DNA from: CAYTLW01 sp964438735
GTDB lineage: Bacteria; Myxococcota_A; UBA9042
Direction of reading: 5' to 3'
DNA length: 35,436 nt
Assembly: GCA_964438735.1 (NCBI GenBank)
Contig: CAYTLW010000082.1
Coordinates: 1-35,436, forward strand
Under the pieces are notes generated by a model, which was not told the DNA's origin, made no database searches, and saw only the letters and a list, made by a program, of their open reading frames with translations. The position numbers and the translations under genes were made by a program. Positions 1-8,931 of this stretch are shown piece by piece (the first letter of the stretch is position 1; every line of letters begins with the position of its first letter).

Positions 1-1
1 A

Positions 2-103
2 GACAAGACCTTTCCGCAAGCTTTCTCGCCCAAAGGCGACTTTGCGATCGCCCTGTCAACGGTGTTTGTCCACCTTGCCAGCAAGCGCCATTCCATGGCT
101 TGA
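2..103 (+). CDS. Possible C-terminal end of an upstream gene (partial)
   Basis: Frame 2 is open from the window edge to a TGA at 101-103 and encodes about 33 residues (it begins DKTFPQAFSPKGDFAIAL and ends KRHSMA). About 70% of its third codon positions are G or C, as expected for a real gene tail here. The stop lies 49 bases before the next start. Too little remains to name a family, and the stretch could be intergenic. Confidence 0.35.
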   Translation, partial: DKTFPQAFSPKGDFAIALSTVFVHLASKRHSMA

Positions 104-152
104 TGCGCGTCACTGTCGCGCTGATTCACAACGTACGCAGGAGGCCTCCGCC

Positions 153-467
153 ATGCTCCTCACCTCCACTGAGATCGTGCCCGGGCGCAGCATCGTCGAA
201 TGCTACGGACTGGTCAGCGGCTCCACCGTGCGCGCCAAGCACCTGGGGCGGGACATCGCCGCCGGCTTCAAGAACCTGGTGGGCGGCGAGCTCAAGGGCT
301 ACACCGAGCTGCTCGCCGAGAGCCGCGAGCAGGCCGTCCAGCGCATGACTGAGCAGGCCCAGGCCATGGGCGCCAACGCCATCGTCAACGTGCGCTTCGC
401 CACCTCGTCGGTGGCCCAGGGTGCCGCCGAGCTGTTCGCCTACGGCACGGCCGTCCGCCTGGACTGA
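153..467 (+). CDS. ybjQ: YbjQ/UPF0145 family protein (heavy-metal-binding domain)
   Basis: This 104-residue protein is the full length of the YbjQ (UPF0145) family, a small pentamer-forming fold often annotated as a putative heavy-metal-binding domain; its biochemical role is unsettled. Family signatures visible are the opening strand VPGRSIVECYGLVSG, the central GRDIAAGFKNLVGGELKGYT, the helix ESREQAVQRM, then GANAIVNVRF and the terminal AYGTAV. The ATG at 153 is chosen because GCAGGAGG lies 8-15 bases upstream and the family begins at this point; an upstream TTG at 42 would add 37 unrelated residues. There is no signal peptide, so it is probably cytoplasmic. It is the first gene of a three-gene operon, 12 bases before its own paralogue. 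Confidence 0.88.
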   Translation: MLLTSTEIVPGRSIVECYGLVSGSTVRAKHLGRDIAAGFKNLVGGELKGYTELLAESREQAVQRMTEQAQAMGANAIVNVRFATSSVAQGAAELFAYGTAVRLD

Positions 468-479
468 GGGGCCGGCACG

Positions 480-971
480 ATGGAAGCCATCATCCAACTG
501 GTCATCTTCGTGACCCTGCTCTGCGTCGGTTACTTCGCCGGCACCTGGCTCGAGCGCAAGCATTATCGCTCGATCATCGATCGCGAGCGGGCCTCGTTGC
601 ACGTATTGAGCGTGCCTCTGAAGACCCTGCCCGGCATGGAGCAGGCCACCGGCTCGGAGCTGGTCATGGGCTCGGTCGTGGTCTCGATCGACTACTTCAA
701 GAAGATCGTGGCGAACCTGCGCAACCTCTTTGGTGGCCGGATCGGCGCCTACGAGTCGGTCCTCGATCGCGGCCGTCGCGAGGCCGTGCTGCGCATGAAA
801 GAAGAGGCCATGCGGCGCGGCTACCACGCCGTGCTCTGCGTGCGCGTGGAGACCTCGCGCCTGGCCAGCTCCATGAAGCAGGGCAAAGGCACGGCCGGCG
901 TCGAGATCCTGGCCTTTGGTACCGCCGTACGGCTGCCCGAAGATTCTCCCTATCGCAAGCCGGTCGCCTGA
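480..971 (+). CDS. Membrane-anchored YbjQ-like protein
   Basis: This 163-aa protein has an N-terminal hydrophobic segment (residues about 4-22, IIQLVIFVTLLCVGYFAGTW) followed by a charged linker and a divergent YbjQ-like domain (about 45-152). The domain keeps GSVVVSIDYFKKIVANLRNL, FGGRIGAYESVLDRGRREAV, RMKEEAMRRGYHAVLCVRVE and the closing LAFGTAVRLP, matching the order of motifs in the preceding gene, so the two are paralogues. The anchor suggests a membrane-bound version. It starts 12 bases after the first YbjQ gene and ends 12 bases before the M48 peptidase, which argues for co-transcription. Function is not established; metal binding is only the family's customary label. Confidence 0.82.
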   Translation: MEAIIQLVIFVTLLCVGYFAGTWLERKHYRSIIDRERASLHVLSVPLKTLPGMEQATGSELVMGSVVVSIDYFKKIVANLRNLFGGRIGAYESVLDRGRREAVLRMKEEAMRRGYHAVLCVRVETSRLASSMKQGKGTAGVEILAFGTAVRLPEDSPYRKPVA

Positions 972-983
972 GCTCGCGAAGCG

Positions 984-1847
984 ATGGAGTACACCCCGAG
1001 GCAGCCCCCCGAAGGCATCAACTCGTCTGCCGAACACCCCCTCAAGGAAGCCGCGATCCTGGCCGCTGGCGCCATCGCCGCGGTGGTGCTCCTGGTCTTC
1101 CTGGCCGGGTTGCTGACCGACGTGGCGGTGCATTTCGTCTCGCGAGATACCGAGCGCGCCCTCTTCGGTCCGCTGCTCGACGGCTTGATGAAGGGCCAGA
1201 GCGACCTGAAGACAGGCAGTCCAGCCAGCGAAGCCCAGGCGACACTGGCCGCCCTGGTGGATCGCGTGGCGGCGACGGGTCCGGACCTTGGTTATGACTG
1301 GCGGGTGCGCATCCACTGCGACGAGACGCCCAACGCGCTGGCCTTCCCCGGGGGCGGCGTCGTGTTCACCTCCGGTCTTTTGAAACTGCTGCAGAGCGAA
1401 AACGAGCTGGTCTTCGTCATCGGCCATGAGCTGGGCCACTTCGAACATCGCGATCATCTGCGAGGATTGGGCCGCGGGTTGACCGCCTCTCTGGCGCTTT
1501 CCGTGGTATTTGCCGGCTCGGCGGTGGATGGCGATCAGCTTCTCAACGGCGCCGCGCAGGCCGCCCTGGCGGCGCACGGTCGCGAACAGGAGCAAGCGGC
1601 CGATCTGAGTGGTATGCGGGCGCTGCAGGCGCTCTATGGTCACACCGGCGGCGCCAGCTCCACCATGAAGAAGCTCGCGCAGGCCAGCGACGAGGGCTGG
1701 CTGGATCGGGTCGACTTTCTGCGATCGCATCCGGTGGGCGAGCGCCGGATCGCCGCCCTGGGTGAGCAGGCCGCCGAATCAGGTTGGGTCGAGGCGGGCG
1801 AGGTTGTCCCCATGCCGGCGGCGTTGACGTCGGCATGCGGATCGTAG
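984..1847 (+). CDS. M48-family zinc metallopeptidase, membrane anchored
   Basis: This 287-aa protein has one membrane helix near residues 24-46 and an M48-type peptidase domain. The zinc-binding motif HELGH is at residues 148-152, followed about 50 residues later by EQEQAADLSGMRAL, where an acidic residue before the AAD would supply the third ligand. The lead-in GGGVVFTSGLLKLLQSENEL is typical of M48 proteins such as HtpX, Oma1 and BepA/LoiP. The tail DFLRSHPVGERRIAAL matches the SHP..ERI segment that closes many M48C domains. The catalytic domain probably faces the periplasm, in quality control or protein turnover. It is the third gene of the YbjQ operon, which suggests the YbjQ-like proteins assist or regulate it; that link is inferred. 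Confidence 0.87.
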   Translation: MEYTPRQPPEGINSSAEHPLKEAAILAAGAIAAVVLLVFLAGLLTDVAVHFVSRDTERALFGPLLDGLMKGQSDLKTGSPASEAQATLAALVDRVAATGPDLGYDWRVRIHCDETPNALAFPGGGVVFTSGLLKLLQSENELVFVIGHELGHFEHRDHLRGLGRGLTASLALSVVFAGSAVDGDQLLNGAAQAALAAHGREQEQAADLSGMRALQALYGHTGGASSTMKKLAQASDEGWLDRVDFLRSHPVGERRIAALGEQAAESGWVEAGEVVPMPAALTSACGS

Positions 1848-1983
1848 AATCTATCACGCAGTATGTCCGGGGTGTCGCGGCCCTGGCGCTTGCAGAAGGC
1901 CAACCCTTCCTGGCATGTTTCGGGCCCCGATCAACAGGCCCCACACAACGGCCGATGTTGCGACTGCTTGCCGGAGTCATTTC

Positions 1984-4900
1984 ATGCGCTATCCCCTGTT
2001 CCTGACCTTGCTCTGTACCTTCCTTCTCGCCGCCTGCGGTGAGACGTCCACCGGCCCCGGCGGCGGCACCGCGCAGGATGTTGCGGGCAGCGATGGGGTC
2101 GTGCTCGACGTGGGCGCCGATGTGGCGACCGACTCGGTCGCGACCGATTCGACCGCCGCGGATGACACCGCCAAAGCTGACGACAGCGCAGCCCAGGCTG
2201 ACACCCCGGCGCCTGCCGACGTGCCCACCGACGCCGGCAAGACGGTCACCGCCAGCGCCGCGCTCTGCGCGCCCTGCACCAACAACCTGACCTGCGCCAG
2301 CGAGGGGGCCGCCGACGCCGCTTGTGTGTCCTGGGGCGCTGCCGGCGCCTTCTGCGGCATGTTGTGCAGCGCCAACGGCGACTGCCCGGGCGACTACGAA
2401 TGCGCTGACGGCAAGGACATCGACGGCAAGGACGTCAAGCAGTGCAAGCCGACCTCCGGCACCTGCACCTGCAGCAAGTGGGCGGTGGATAACAAGGCCA
2501 AGAGCGACTGCACCGACGCCAGCGGCAAGTGCAAGGGCGAGGTGATCTGCGAGGCCGAAGGCGCCGCCAAGGCCTGCAGCGCCTCCGAGCCTTCCAAGGA
2601 GGAGTGCAACAGCCTCGATGACGACTGCAATGGCAAGACGGACGAGGGCGACGCCATCTGCGATGACGACAATGTCTGCACCAGCGACGCTTGCATCCCG
2701 GGCAAGGGCTGCACCAATGGCGCCAACTTCGAGTTCTGCGACGACGGCGACAAGTGCACCGACTCGGACGCCTGCGACGGTGGCAAATGCGCCGGAACCG
2801 CCATCAAGTGCGACGACGGCAAGGTCTGCACCGATGACGCCTGCGACCCCAAGACCGGCTGCACGACCACCAACAACAGCGCCGAATGCGACGACAGCAG
2901 CAAATGCACCAAGGACGATAAATGCGCCGAGGGCGACTGCAAGGGCGCGGCCATCGCCTGTGATGACGGCAATCTGTGCACCGAGGACGGCTGCGATCCG
3001 GCCCAGGGTTGCACGGTGACCAATAACAACAAGACCTGCGACGACAACGACAGCTGCACCAAGGGCGACGCCTGCACCGGTGGTCAATGCGCCGGCAAGG
3101 CGCTCGATTGCGATGACAAGAACGCCTGCACCAAGGACTTCTGCACACAGGGCAAGGGCTGCGAGCACAGCGCCATCACCGGCGCCTGCGACGACGGGGA
3201 CCCCTGCACCGACACCTCGGTCTGCATCAAGGAGAAGTGCGTCGGCGCCACCATCACCTGCGACGATGGCGAACAGTGCACCTTCGACAGCTGCGACCCC
3301 AAGACCGGCAAGTGCGTCTTCACCAACAAGGTCAAGGATGCCAAGTGCGACGACGGCGACGTCTGCACCAGCGGCGACGCGTGCGTGGCTGGCAAGTGCA
3401 CCGGCAAGAAATCCGACTGCGACGACAAGAAGCCCTGCACCACCGACACCTGCGACCCGAAGAAGGGCTGCACAAACGTCGAATTGAAGTGCGACGACTT
3501 CGACTCCTGCACCACGGATGCCTGCGACGCCAAGGCTGGCAAATGCGCCTACACGGAGGTCGCTGGTTGCGGCAGCAAGGCCTTCGATCTGCCCTACGCG
3601 GTGAACTTCAAATGCGGCGCCAAGAACACCTTGTTGTGGAAGTTCGAGGGCGATAAATCACCCGGCTGGGCGGTCGACGCCACGCCCAAGGTGCCCGGCT
3701 TCAAGTCGGCGGATTGTTCGTTGAACTACAACAACGGCAAGGACTACGTCTGCCCGACCGGGGCCAAGTCGACCAGCGGCAACGCCATCTCGCCTGCGGT
3801 CAATATCGGCAACGCGCTCAAGCCCATGCTCGCCTTGTTCCTGGCCGGCGCCTGGGAGGGTGGCGGCTACGACAACCTCGAGGTGGCGGTGCAGATTGAT
3901 GGCACCACCGAGTGGAAGAAGATCGCCAGCCTGCTCAAGCCTGCGACCGGCACCTGGAAGCTCACGCCCATCTCGCTGAAGGATTATGTCGGCAAGACGA
4001 TCCGCGTGCGCCTGCGCTTCTGGACCAAGGACTGCATCCTCAACTCCACCTCGGGCCCCTTCATCGACGACCTGGCTGTGCTGGATATCGCCTGCAAGAA
4101 CGACGCGTTCTGCGATGATGACAACGTCTGCACCAAGAACACCTGCGACGTGAAGACCGGCGACTGCAAGTCCACACCGGTGCCCAAGGTGGCCTGTGAT
4201 GACGGCAAGATCTGCACCATCAAGGATACCTGCGACGACAAGGGCAAGTGCATCGGCGGCGGCGGCAAGTGCGATGATGGCAACGGCTGCACCGACGACA
4301 GCTGCGACAGCAAGACCGGCGCCTGCACCAAGAAGAACAACACCAAGGCCTGCGACGACGGCGACAAGTGCTCCGACGGCGACGTCTGCGACGGCGCGGG
4401 TACGTGCAAAGCCGCCGCTGGCGCCAAGTGCGACGACGGCAACGCCTGTACCACCGACAGCTGCGACAAGGGCACCGGCCTGTGCAAGCACGCCAAGGTC
4501 GACAACTGCGCGCCCAAGTGCAAAGCCGACGCCGACTGCCATGACGGCGACCCCTGCACCGCTGACAAGTGCGACGTCGCCAAGGGCACCTGCAGCAACG
4601 CGCCGGGCAACGCCGGCCAGGTCTGCGGCATCGCCGCCACCTGCGACGCCGGCCAGTGCAAGCCAGCCACCGCCGGCTGGGCCGTGCGCATCTCCGGTCA
4701 CCCACAAGGCTACTTCCACTGCGCCCTGCTCGCCGACAAGACCGTCGCTTGCTGGGGTCGCAACGACCAGGGCCAGCTGGGCAATGGCAAGACCAACTTC
4801 AGCGGCGAGAAGGCGCCCGTGGCCGTGGTCGATCTGAAGGCCGTGACGGATGTGGCCGTTGGCTATCGACACGCCTGCGCCCTCCTGGACACCAAGAAGG

Positions 4901-7900
4901 TGGTCTGCTGGGGCGATGGCGGTTCCGGACAGCTGGGCGACGGACTGAGCAAGGACTCGAGCAAGCCGGTCGCCGTCAAGGGGCTGGCCGGCGTCAAGGC
5001 CATCACCATGGGCGGCTACTTCGGCTGCGCGTTGTTGGATGGCGGCACGGTGCGCTGTTGGGGCGCCAACTACGACGGCCAGCTGGGCACGGGCGACAAA
5101 CTCCTGGCCAAGGAGCCGGTGGCGGTCAAGGGGCTGAGCGCAGTCACCGCGCTGACCGCAGGCATGTACGGCACCTGCGCACTGCGCGTGGACGGCTCGG
5201 TCTGGTGCTGGGGCGCCAATGTCTACCGCAACGTGGCAGCCAGCAAAGTCAGCGATGACGTATTGCAACCGACCAAGCGCGCGGGACTGGGCTTGATGTC
5301 CAACTTCGACCTGGGCGACGGCCACGGCTGTGGCGTCGGCAAAGACGGCCAGCTGCGCTGCGTCGGTCGTAACAACTACGGCCAGTCGGGCACCGGCAAG
5401 GCGTCGACGGCCACCAGCAGCGAGGTGCGAATGGTCAAGGGCGCCGCTGGTGCGGTCGTCTACAGCGGTGGCTACTACCACGGCGCTGCCAACCTGGCCG
5501 ATGGCCTCGCCATGGCCTGGGGCGGCAACCTCGACGGTCAGCTGGGCGACGGCACGAAGACCCATCGTTTCGCCCCGGTGCTGATGAAGTACGTCAAGGA
5601 TATCATCCAGGTGGAGGGGTCACGCAACCGCACCTGCGTGCTGCGCAAGGACGGCAGCGTCTGGTGCACGGGCGATGCGGTCTACTACGCTCTGGGCAAC
5701 GGCAGCACGTTGGATAAGACCACCCTGGTGAAGGTGAACGGCGGCGGTTGCAAGGCCGACGCCGACTGCGCCAACGGCAACAAGTGCCTGGTGGCCAAGT
5801 GCGACTCGGGCGCCTGCAAGATCACCAACGCCGCTACGGGCGAGTCCTGTGATGACGGTGACCTGTGCTCGGTCGAAGACAAGTGTGCCAGCGGTGGCGT
5901 CTGCACCGCCAAGCCGAAGGATTGCGCCGACAATGACGCCTGCACGGTCAACCCGGTCTGCAACGCTGGCAAGTGTTCGCAGGCTGACAAGGTCAATTGC
6001 GACGATGGTGACGCGTGCACCAAGGATGCCTGCGACACCAAGACCGGCGCCTGCAGCCATACCGCCATCGGCGGCTGCACCAAGAAGTGCACCAAAGCCG
6101 CCGACTGTGATGACGGCAGCATCTGCACGAAGGACGCATGCGAAGCCGGCGCCTGCAAGCACAGCCCGGCCGCCGAGGCTGCGATCTGCGCTGTCGGTTC
6201 CACCTGCAGTTCGGGAACCTGCAAGCCGGTCACCAAGGGCTGGGCGAAGTCCCTGGCGGTCAACTCCTATGGCTACTTCGCCTGCGCCATCACCCACGAC
6301 AAGAAGGTGGTCTGCTGGGGTCGCAACGACCAGGGCCAGATCGGTGTCGGTACCACCACCAACGCCAAGACCCCCATGGAGGTCAAGGGGCTGACCGACG
6401 TGGTTCAGCTGGCGGCGGGCTACCGGCACGTTTGCGCGCTCCTGGCCGGCGGCGGCGTCAAGTGCTGGGGCGACAACGCTGATGGCCAGCTGGGCACCGG
6501 CAACAAGACCGATGCCAAGCTGCCGGTCGACGTCAAGGGACTGGGCGCGATTCAATCCTTGAGCGCGGGCAACTACCACACCTGCGCGGTCGGCCTGGAC
6601 AGCACGGTCAAATGCTGGGGTCGCAACAGCGACGGCCAGTTGGGCAACGGCGTGGCGTCGTTTACCGATGTCACCGCGCCCACGCCCGTGAAGAACCTGG
6701 TCAACGTGGTCGAGGTGCAGGCGGGCGCCTACCACAACTGCACACGCACCAAGTCGGGCGCCGTCTGGTGCTGGGGGCGCAACCTCTACTACGAGACCGC
6801 AGAGGGCAGCACAGCAGACCAGCCGACACCCGTCGAGTACAAGGGACTCGCAGGTGCCACCGGGCTGGACGTCGGCTACGACCACACCTGCGTCACCGCC
6901 GCGGACGGGGTTCGCTGCGTCGGCAGCAACACCTACGGGCAGATCGGCACGGGCGACAAGGTCGCCGCCAAGACGCCGGTGAACATCAAGGGGCTCGTAG
7001 GCACCGTGCAGGTCAATCTGGGCAGGCGCCACACGCTGGCGCTGGCGACCAATGGCAGTGGCAAGTCCTGGGGATACAACGATTACGGTCAGCTCGCAGA
7101 CGGCACCAAGACCCAGCGGCTGTCGCCCGGTGCCATGACCAAACCCGGCAACCTGACCCAGTTGGGCGGCGCCTACTACTTCACCTGCGCGTTGAACTCC
7201 GAGGGCCAGATCTGGTGCGTCGGTCGGGGCAGCTACGGGGAGCTGGGCGACGGCTCCGGCAAGGAGAGCCAGTCCTGGAAGCGGGTGGCCATGCCCTGCA
7301 AGGTCAACGCCGACTGCGACGGTGGCGCCACCTGCTTCGCTGCGGCTTGCGACGCCGGCACCTGCAAGTGGACCGTCAAGCCGGACGCCTCGTGCAACGA
7401 CGGCGACGGCTGCACGCTGCAGGATAAGTGCGATGCCGCTGGCGTCTGTATCGGTAAAGCCAAGGACTGCGAGGACGGCAATGTCTGCACCGTGGGCACC
7501 ACCTGCGATGACGGCAAGTGCGGCAGCGTGTCGACGAAGTCCTGCAATGACTTCGACCCCTGCACAATCGACACCTGCGACGCCAAGACCGGCAAGTGCA
7601 GCCACGCCCCCGACGCCGGCTGCACCTTCAAATGCAAGACCGCTGCGGACTGCACCGACGGCAACCTGTGCACGGTCGACACCTGCGACGCCGGCACGGG
7701 CAAGTGCAAGCACGCCAATACGCCCGACGGCGCCATCTGCGGCGAGGCCATGACCTGCGGCGGCGGCGCCTGCAAGGCCGCCGGCAAGGGTTGGGCGACG
7801 AAGATCGCGGCCCACCCCTACGGCTACGCCTTCTGCGCCGTGCGGGGTGACGCCACAGCAGCCTGCTGGGGCCGGAACACCTGGTACCAGGGCGGCAATG

Positions 7901-8871
7901 GCAGCTCCGCAGTCGCCACGAAGCCCAAGCCGGTCACCGGACTGAAGGACGTGGCTGGCATCACGCTGGGCTATCAGCACGCCTGCGCCTACGACAAGCA
8001 GGGCACCCTGTGGTGCTGGGGCGCCAACGGCGACGGCCAGCTGGGTAAGGAGAGCTCGACCACGGAGAAGACGCCCAAGCAGGTGGCCGGCGCGCCCAAG
8101 GTCGTCGACCTGGGCCTGGGCTATGCGCATACCTGTGCGGTCGCGGCCGACACCACGGTCTGGTGCTGGGGCCGCAACACCGACGGCCAGCTCGGCCAGG
8201 GCAAGGCCAGCTCGACCGACATCAAGAAGCCGACACAGGTGCCCGGGTTGGCCAATGTGGTCTCTGTGGCCGCCGGTTACTCCCACACCTGCGCCCTGGA
8301 TTCAGGAGGCGATGTCTGGTGCTGGGGCAGCAGCCACTACTACCATTCTGGTTCGGGCACGGCCGACGTCGTCAAACCCACCAAGTACGCGGGCTTGAGC
8401 GGCTCCATCGCCATCAGCCTCGGCTATCACCTCACCTGCGCATTGAACCAGGCGGGCCAGGTGCGCTGCGTGGGCTACAACTACTATGGCCAGGCTGGCG
8501 TCGGCAACAAGACCAGCCCGGTCAAGACTCCGACGCTGGTGCCCGCGCTCGGTCCCGTTGGCCAGGTGGCGGCTGGCTACTATGCCTCGTACGCCCTGGC
8601 GGCGACAGGTACAGCGTGGGCCGTGGGCCGCAACAACTACGGCCAGCTGGGCGTCGACAACAAGACCGACAGTGTGAAGCCCCTGGCTATGCTCTCGGGT
8701 GGTAGCGCGATCCAGGTCGCCACCAGCCGTGGCACGGGCTGCGTGCTCAAGGCCGATGGCTCTGTGTGGTGCGTTGGCTACAACAGCTACGGCGAGTTGG
8801 GCAACGGCAAGTCCGGCTTCAGCACCCAGACCACCAAGCTGGCGCCGGTGACCGGCACCACACCGCCGTAA
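1984..8871 (+). CDS. Giant lipoprotein with three RCC1 beta-propellers and Cys-rich arrays
   Basis: This 2295-aa secreted lipoprotein has a signal peptide ending in lipobox LAAC (Cys18), then an Asp/Ala/Thr-rich spacer to about residue 94. A Cys-rich array (95-530) follows with repeats of the form CDDGxxCTxDxCDxxxGC, then a beta-sandwich-like domain (about 530-708). After it the protein alternates Cys-rich segments with three RCC1-type propellers at about 898-1252, 1419-1768 and 1936-2295. Each propeller opens with GWA and carries about seven blades of the pattern AGYxHTCALxxxGxVxCWGxNxxGQLGxG. The ATG at 1984 is chosen because CCGGAG precedes it and the lipobox follows at once; a TTG at 1915 would put 23 residues ahead of the signal. 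Asp is absent at +2, so outer-membrane sorting is likely. Ligand and function are unknown; adhesion or a surface scaffold is a guess. Confidence 0.93.
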   Translation: MRYPLFLTLLCTFLLAACGETSTGPGGGTAQDVAGSDGVVLDVGADVATDSVATDSTAADDTAKADDSAAQADTPAPADVPTDAGKTVTASAALCAPCTNNLTCASEGAADAACVSWGAAGAFCGMLCSANGDCPGDYECADGKDIDGKDVKQCKPTSGTCTCSKWAVDNKAKSDCTDASGKCKGEVICEAEGAAKACSASEPSKEECNSLDDDCNGKTDEGDAICDDDNVCTSDACIPGKGCTNGANFEFCDDGDKCTDSDACDGGKCAGTAIKCDDGKVCTDDACDPKTGCTTTNNSAECDDSSKCTKDDKCAEGDCKGAAIACDDGNLCTEDGCDPAQGCTVTNNNKTCDDNDSCTKGDACTGGQCAGKALDCDDKNACTKDFCTQGKGCEHSAITGACDDGDPCTDTSVCIKEKCVGATITCDDGEQCTFDSCDPKTGKCVFTNKVKDAKCDDGDVCTSGDACVAGKCTGKKSDCDDKKPCTTDTCDPKKGCTNVELKCDDFDSCTTDACDAKAGKCAYTEVAGCGSKAFDLPYAVNFKCGAKNTLLWKFEGDKSPGWAVDATPKVPGFKSADCSLNYNNGKDYVCPTGAKSTSGNAISPAVNIGNALKPMLALFLAGAWEGGGYDNLEVAVQIDGTTEWKKIASLLKPATGTWKLTPISLKDYVGKTIRVRLRFWTKDCILNSTSGPFIDDLAVLDIACKNDAFCDDDNVCTKNTCDVKTGDCKSTPVPKVACDDGKICTIKDTCDDKGKCIGGGGKCDDGNGCTDDSCDSKTGACTKKNNTKACDDGDKCSDGDVCDGAGTCKAAAGAKCDDGNACTTDSCDKGTGLCKHAKVDNCAPKCKADADCHDGDPCTADKCDVAKGTCSNAPGNAGQVCGIAATCDAGQCKPATAGWAVRISGHPQGYFHCALLADKTVACWGRNDQGQLGNGKTNFSGEKAPVAVVDLKAVTDVAVGYRHACALLDTKKVVCWGDGGSGQLGDGLSKDSSKPVAVKGLAGVKAITMGGYFGCALLDGGTVRCWGANYDGQLGTGDKLLAKEPVAVKGLSAVTALTAGMYGTCALRVDGSVWCWGANVYRNVAASKVSDDVLQPTKRAGLGLMSNFDLGDGHGCGVGKDGQLRCVGRNNYGQSGTGKASTATSSEVRMVKGAAGAVVYSGGYYHGAANLADGLAMAWGGNLDGQLGDGTKTHRFAPVLMKYVKDIIQVEGSRNRTCVLRKDGSVWCTGDAVYYALGNGSTLDKTTLVKVNGGGCKADADCANGNKCLVAKCDSGACKITNAATGESCDDGDLCSVEDKCASGGVCTAKPKDCADNDACTVNPVCNAGKCSQADKVNCDDGDACTKDACDTKTGACSHTAIGGCTKKCTKAADCDDGSICTKDACEAGACKHSPAAEAAICAVGSTCSSGTCKPVTKGWAKSLAVNSYGYFACAITHDKKVVCWGRNDQGQIGVGTTTNAKTPMEVKGLTDVVQLAAGYRHVCALLAGGGVKCWGDNADGQLGTGNKTDAKLPVDVKGLGAIQSLSAGNYHTCAVGLDSTVKCWGRNSDGQLGNGVASFTDVTAPTPVKNLVNVVEVQAGAYHNCTRTKSGAVWCWGRNLYYETAEGSTADQPTPVEYKGLAGATGLDVGYDHTCVTAADGVRCVGSNTYGQIGTGDKVAAKTPVNIKGLVGTVQVNLGRRHTLALATNGSGKSWGYNDYGQLADGTKTQRLSPGAMTKPGNLTQLGGAYYFTCALNSEGQIWCVGRGSYGELGDGSGKESQSWKRVAMPCKVNADCDGGATCFAAACDAGTCKWTVKPDASCNDGDGCTLQDKCDAAGVCIGKAKDCEDGNVCTVGTTCDDGKCGSVSTKSCNDFDPCTIDTCDAKTGKCSHAPDAGCTFKCKTAADCTDGNLCTVDTCDAGTGKCKHANTPDGAICGEAMTCGGGACKAAGKGWATKIAAHPYGYAFCAVRGDATAACWGRNTWYQGGNGSSAVATKPKPVTGLKDVAGITLGYQHACAYDKQGTLWCWGANGDGQLGKESSTTEKTPKQVAGAPKVVDLGLGYAHTCAVAADTTVWCWGRNTDGQLGQGKASSTDIKKPTQVPGLANVVSVAAGYSHTCALDSGGDVWCWGSSHYYHSGSGTADVVKPTKYAGLSGSIAISLGYHLTCALNQAGQVRCVGYNYYGQAGVGNKTSPVKTPTLVPALGPVGQVAAGYYASYALAATGTAWAVGRNNYGQLGVDNKTDSVKPLAMLSGGSAIQVATSRGTGCVLKADGSVWCVGYNSYGELGNGKSGFSTQTTKLAPVTGTTPP

Positions 8872-8899
8872 TCAGGTTTGAGAGGGAAGCCCGTGCAAG

Positions 8900-8931
8900 G
8901 GCCCGTGGCAGTCAACCGGCCGCCACGGGCC
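8900..8931. terminator. GC-rich hairpin between convergent genes
   Basis: A perfect 10-bp inverted repeat (GGCCCGTGGC at 8900-8909, GCCACGGGCC at 8922-8931) encloses a 12-base loop just after the stop of the giant lipoprotein. Its right arm lies in the last codons of the convergent minus-strand gene. No T-tract follows, so termination is only a possible role. Confidence 0.3.

Noticed and set aside
126..1730. 534-codon open frame on the minus strand across the YbjQ/M48 operon
   Set aside because: It is antisense to three genes with clear family motifs, and its product is low-complexity Gly/His/Ala. GC-rich third positions keep the antisense frame open.
1920..1960. Short GGGCC...GGCCC inverted repeat upstream of the giant lipoprotein
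   Set aside because: Five base pairs in a GC-rich background are expected by chance.
2650..3560. Regular repeated DNA that could suggest a CRISPR or microsatellite array
   Set aside because: The period comes from Cys-rich protein repeats with varied codons and spacing; there are no identical repeat units with unique spacers.
5620..8286. 888-codon minus-strand open frame
   Set aside because: Antisense shadow of the RCC1/Cys repeats; Val/Gly/Ala-rich with no domain, whereas the plus strand has lipobox, Cys pattern and RCC1 blades.
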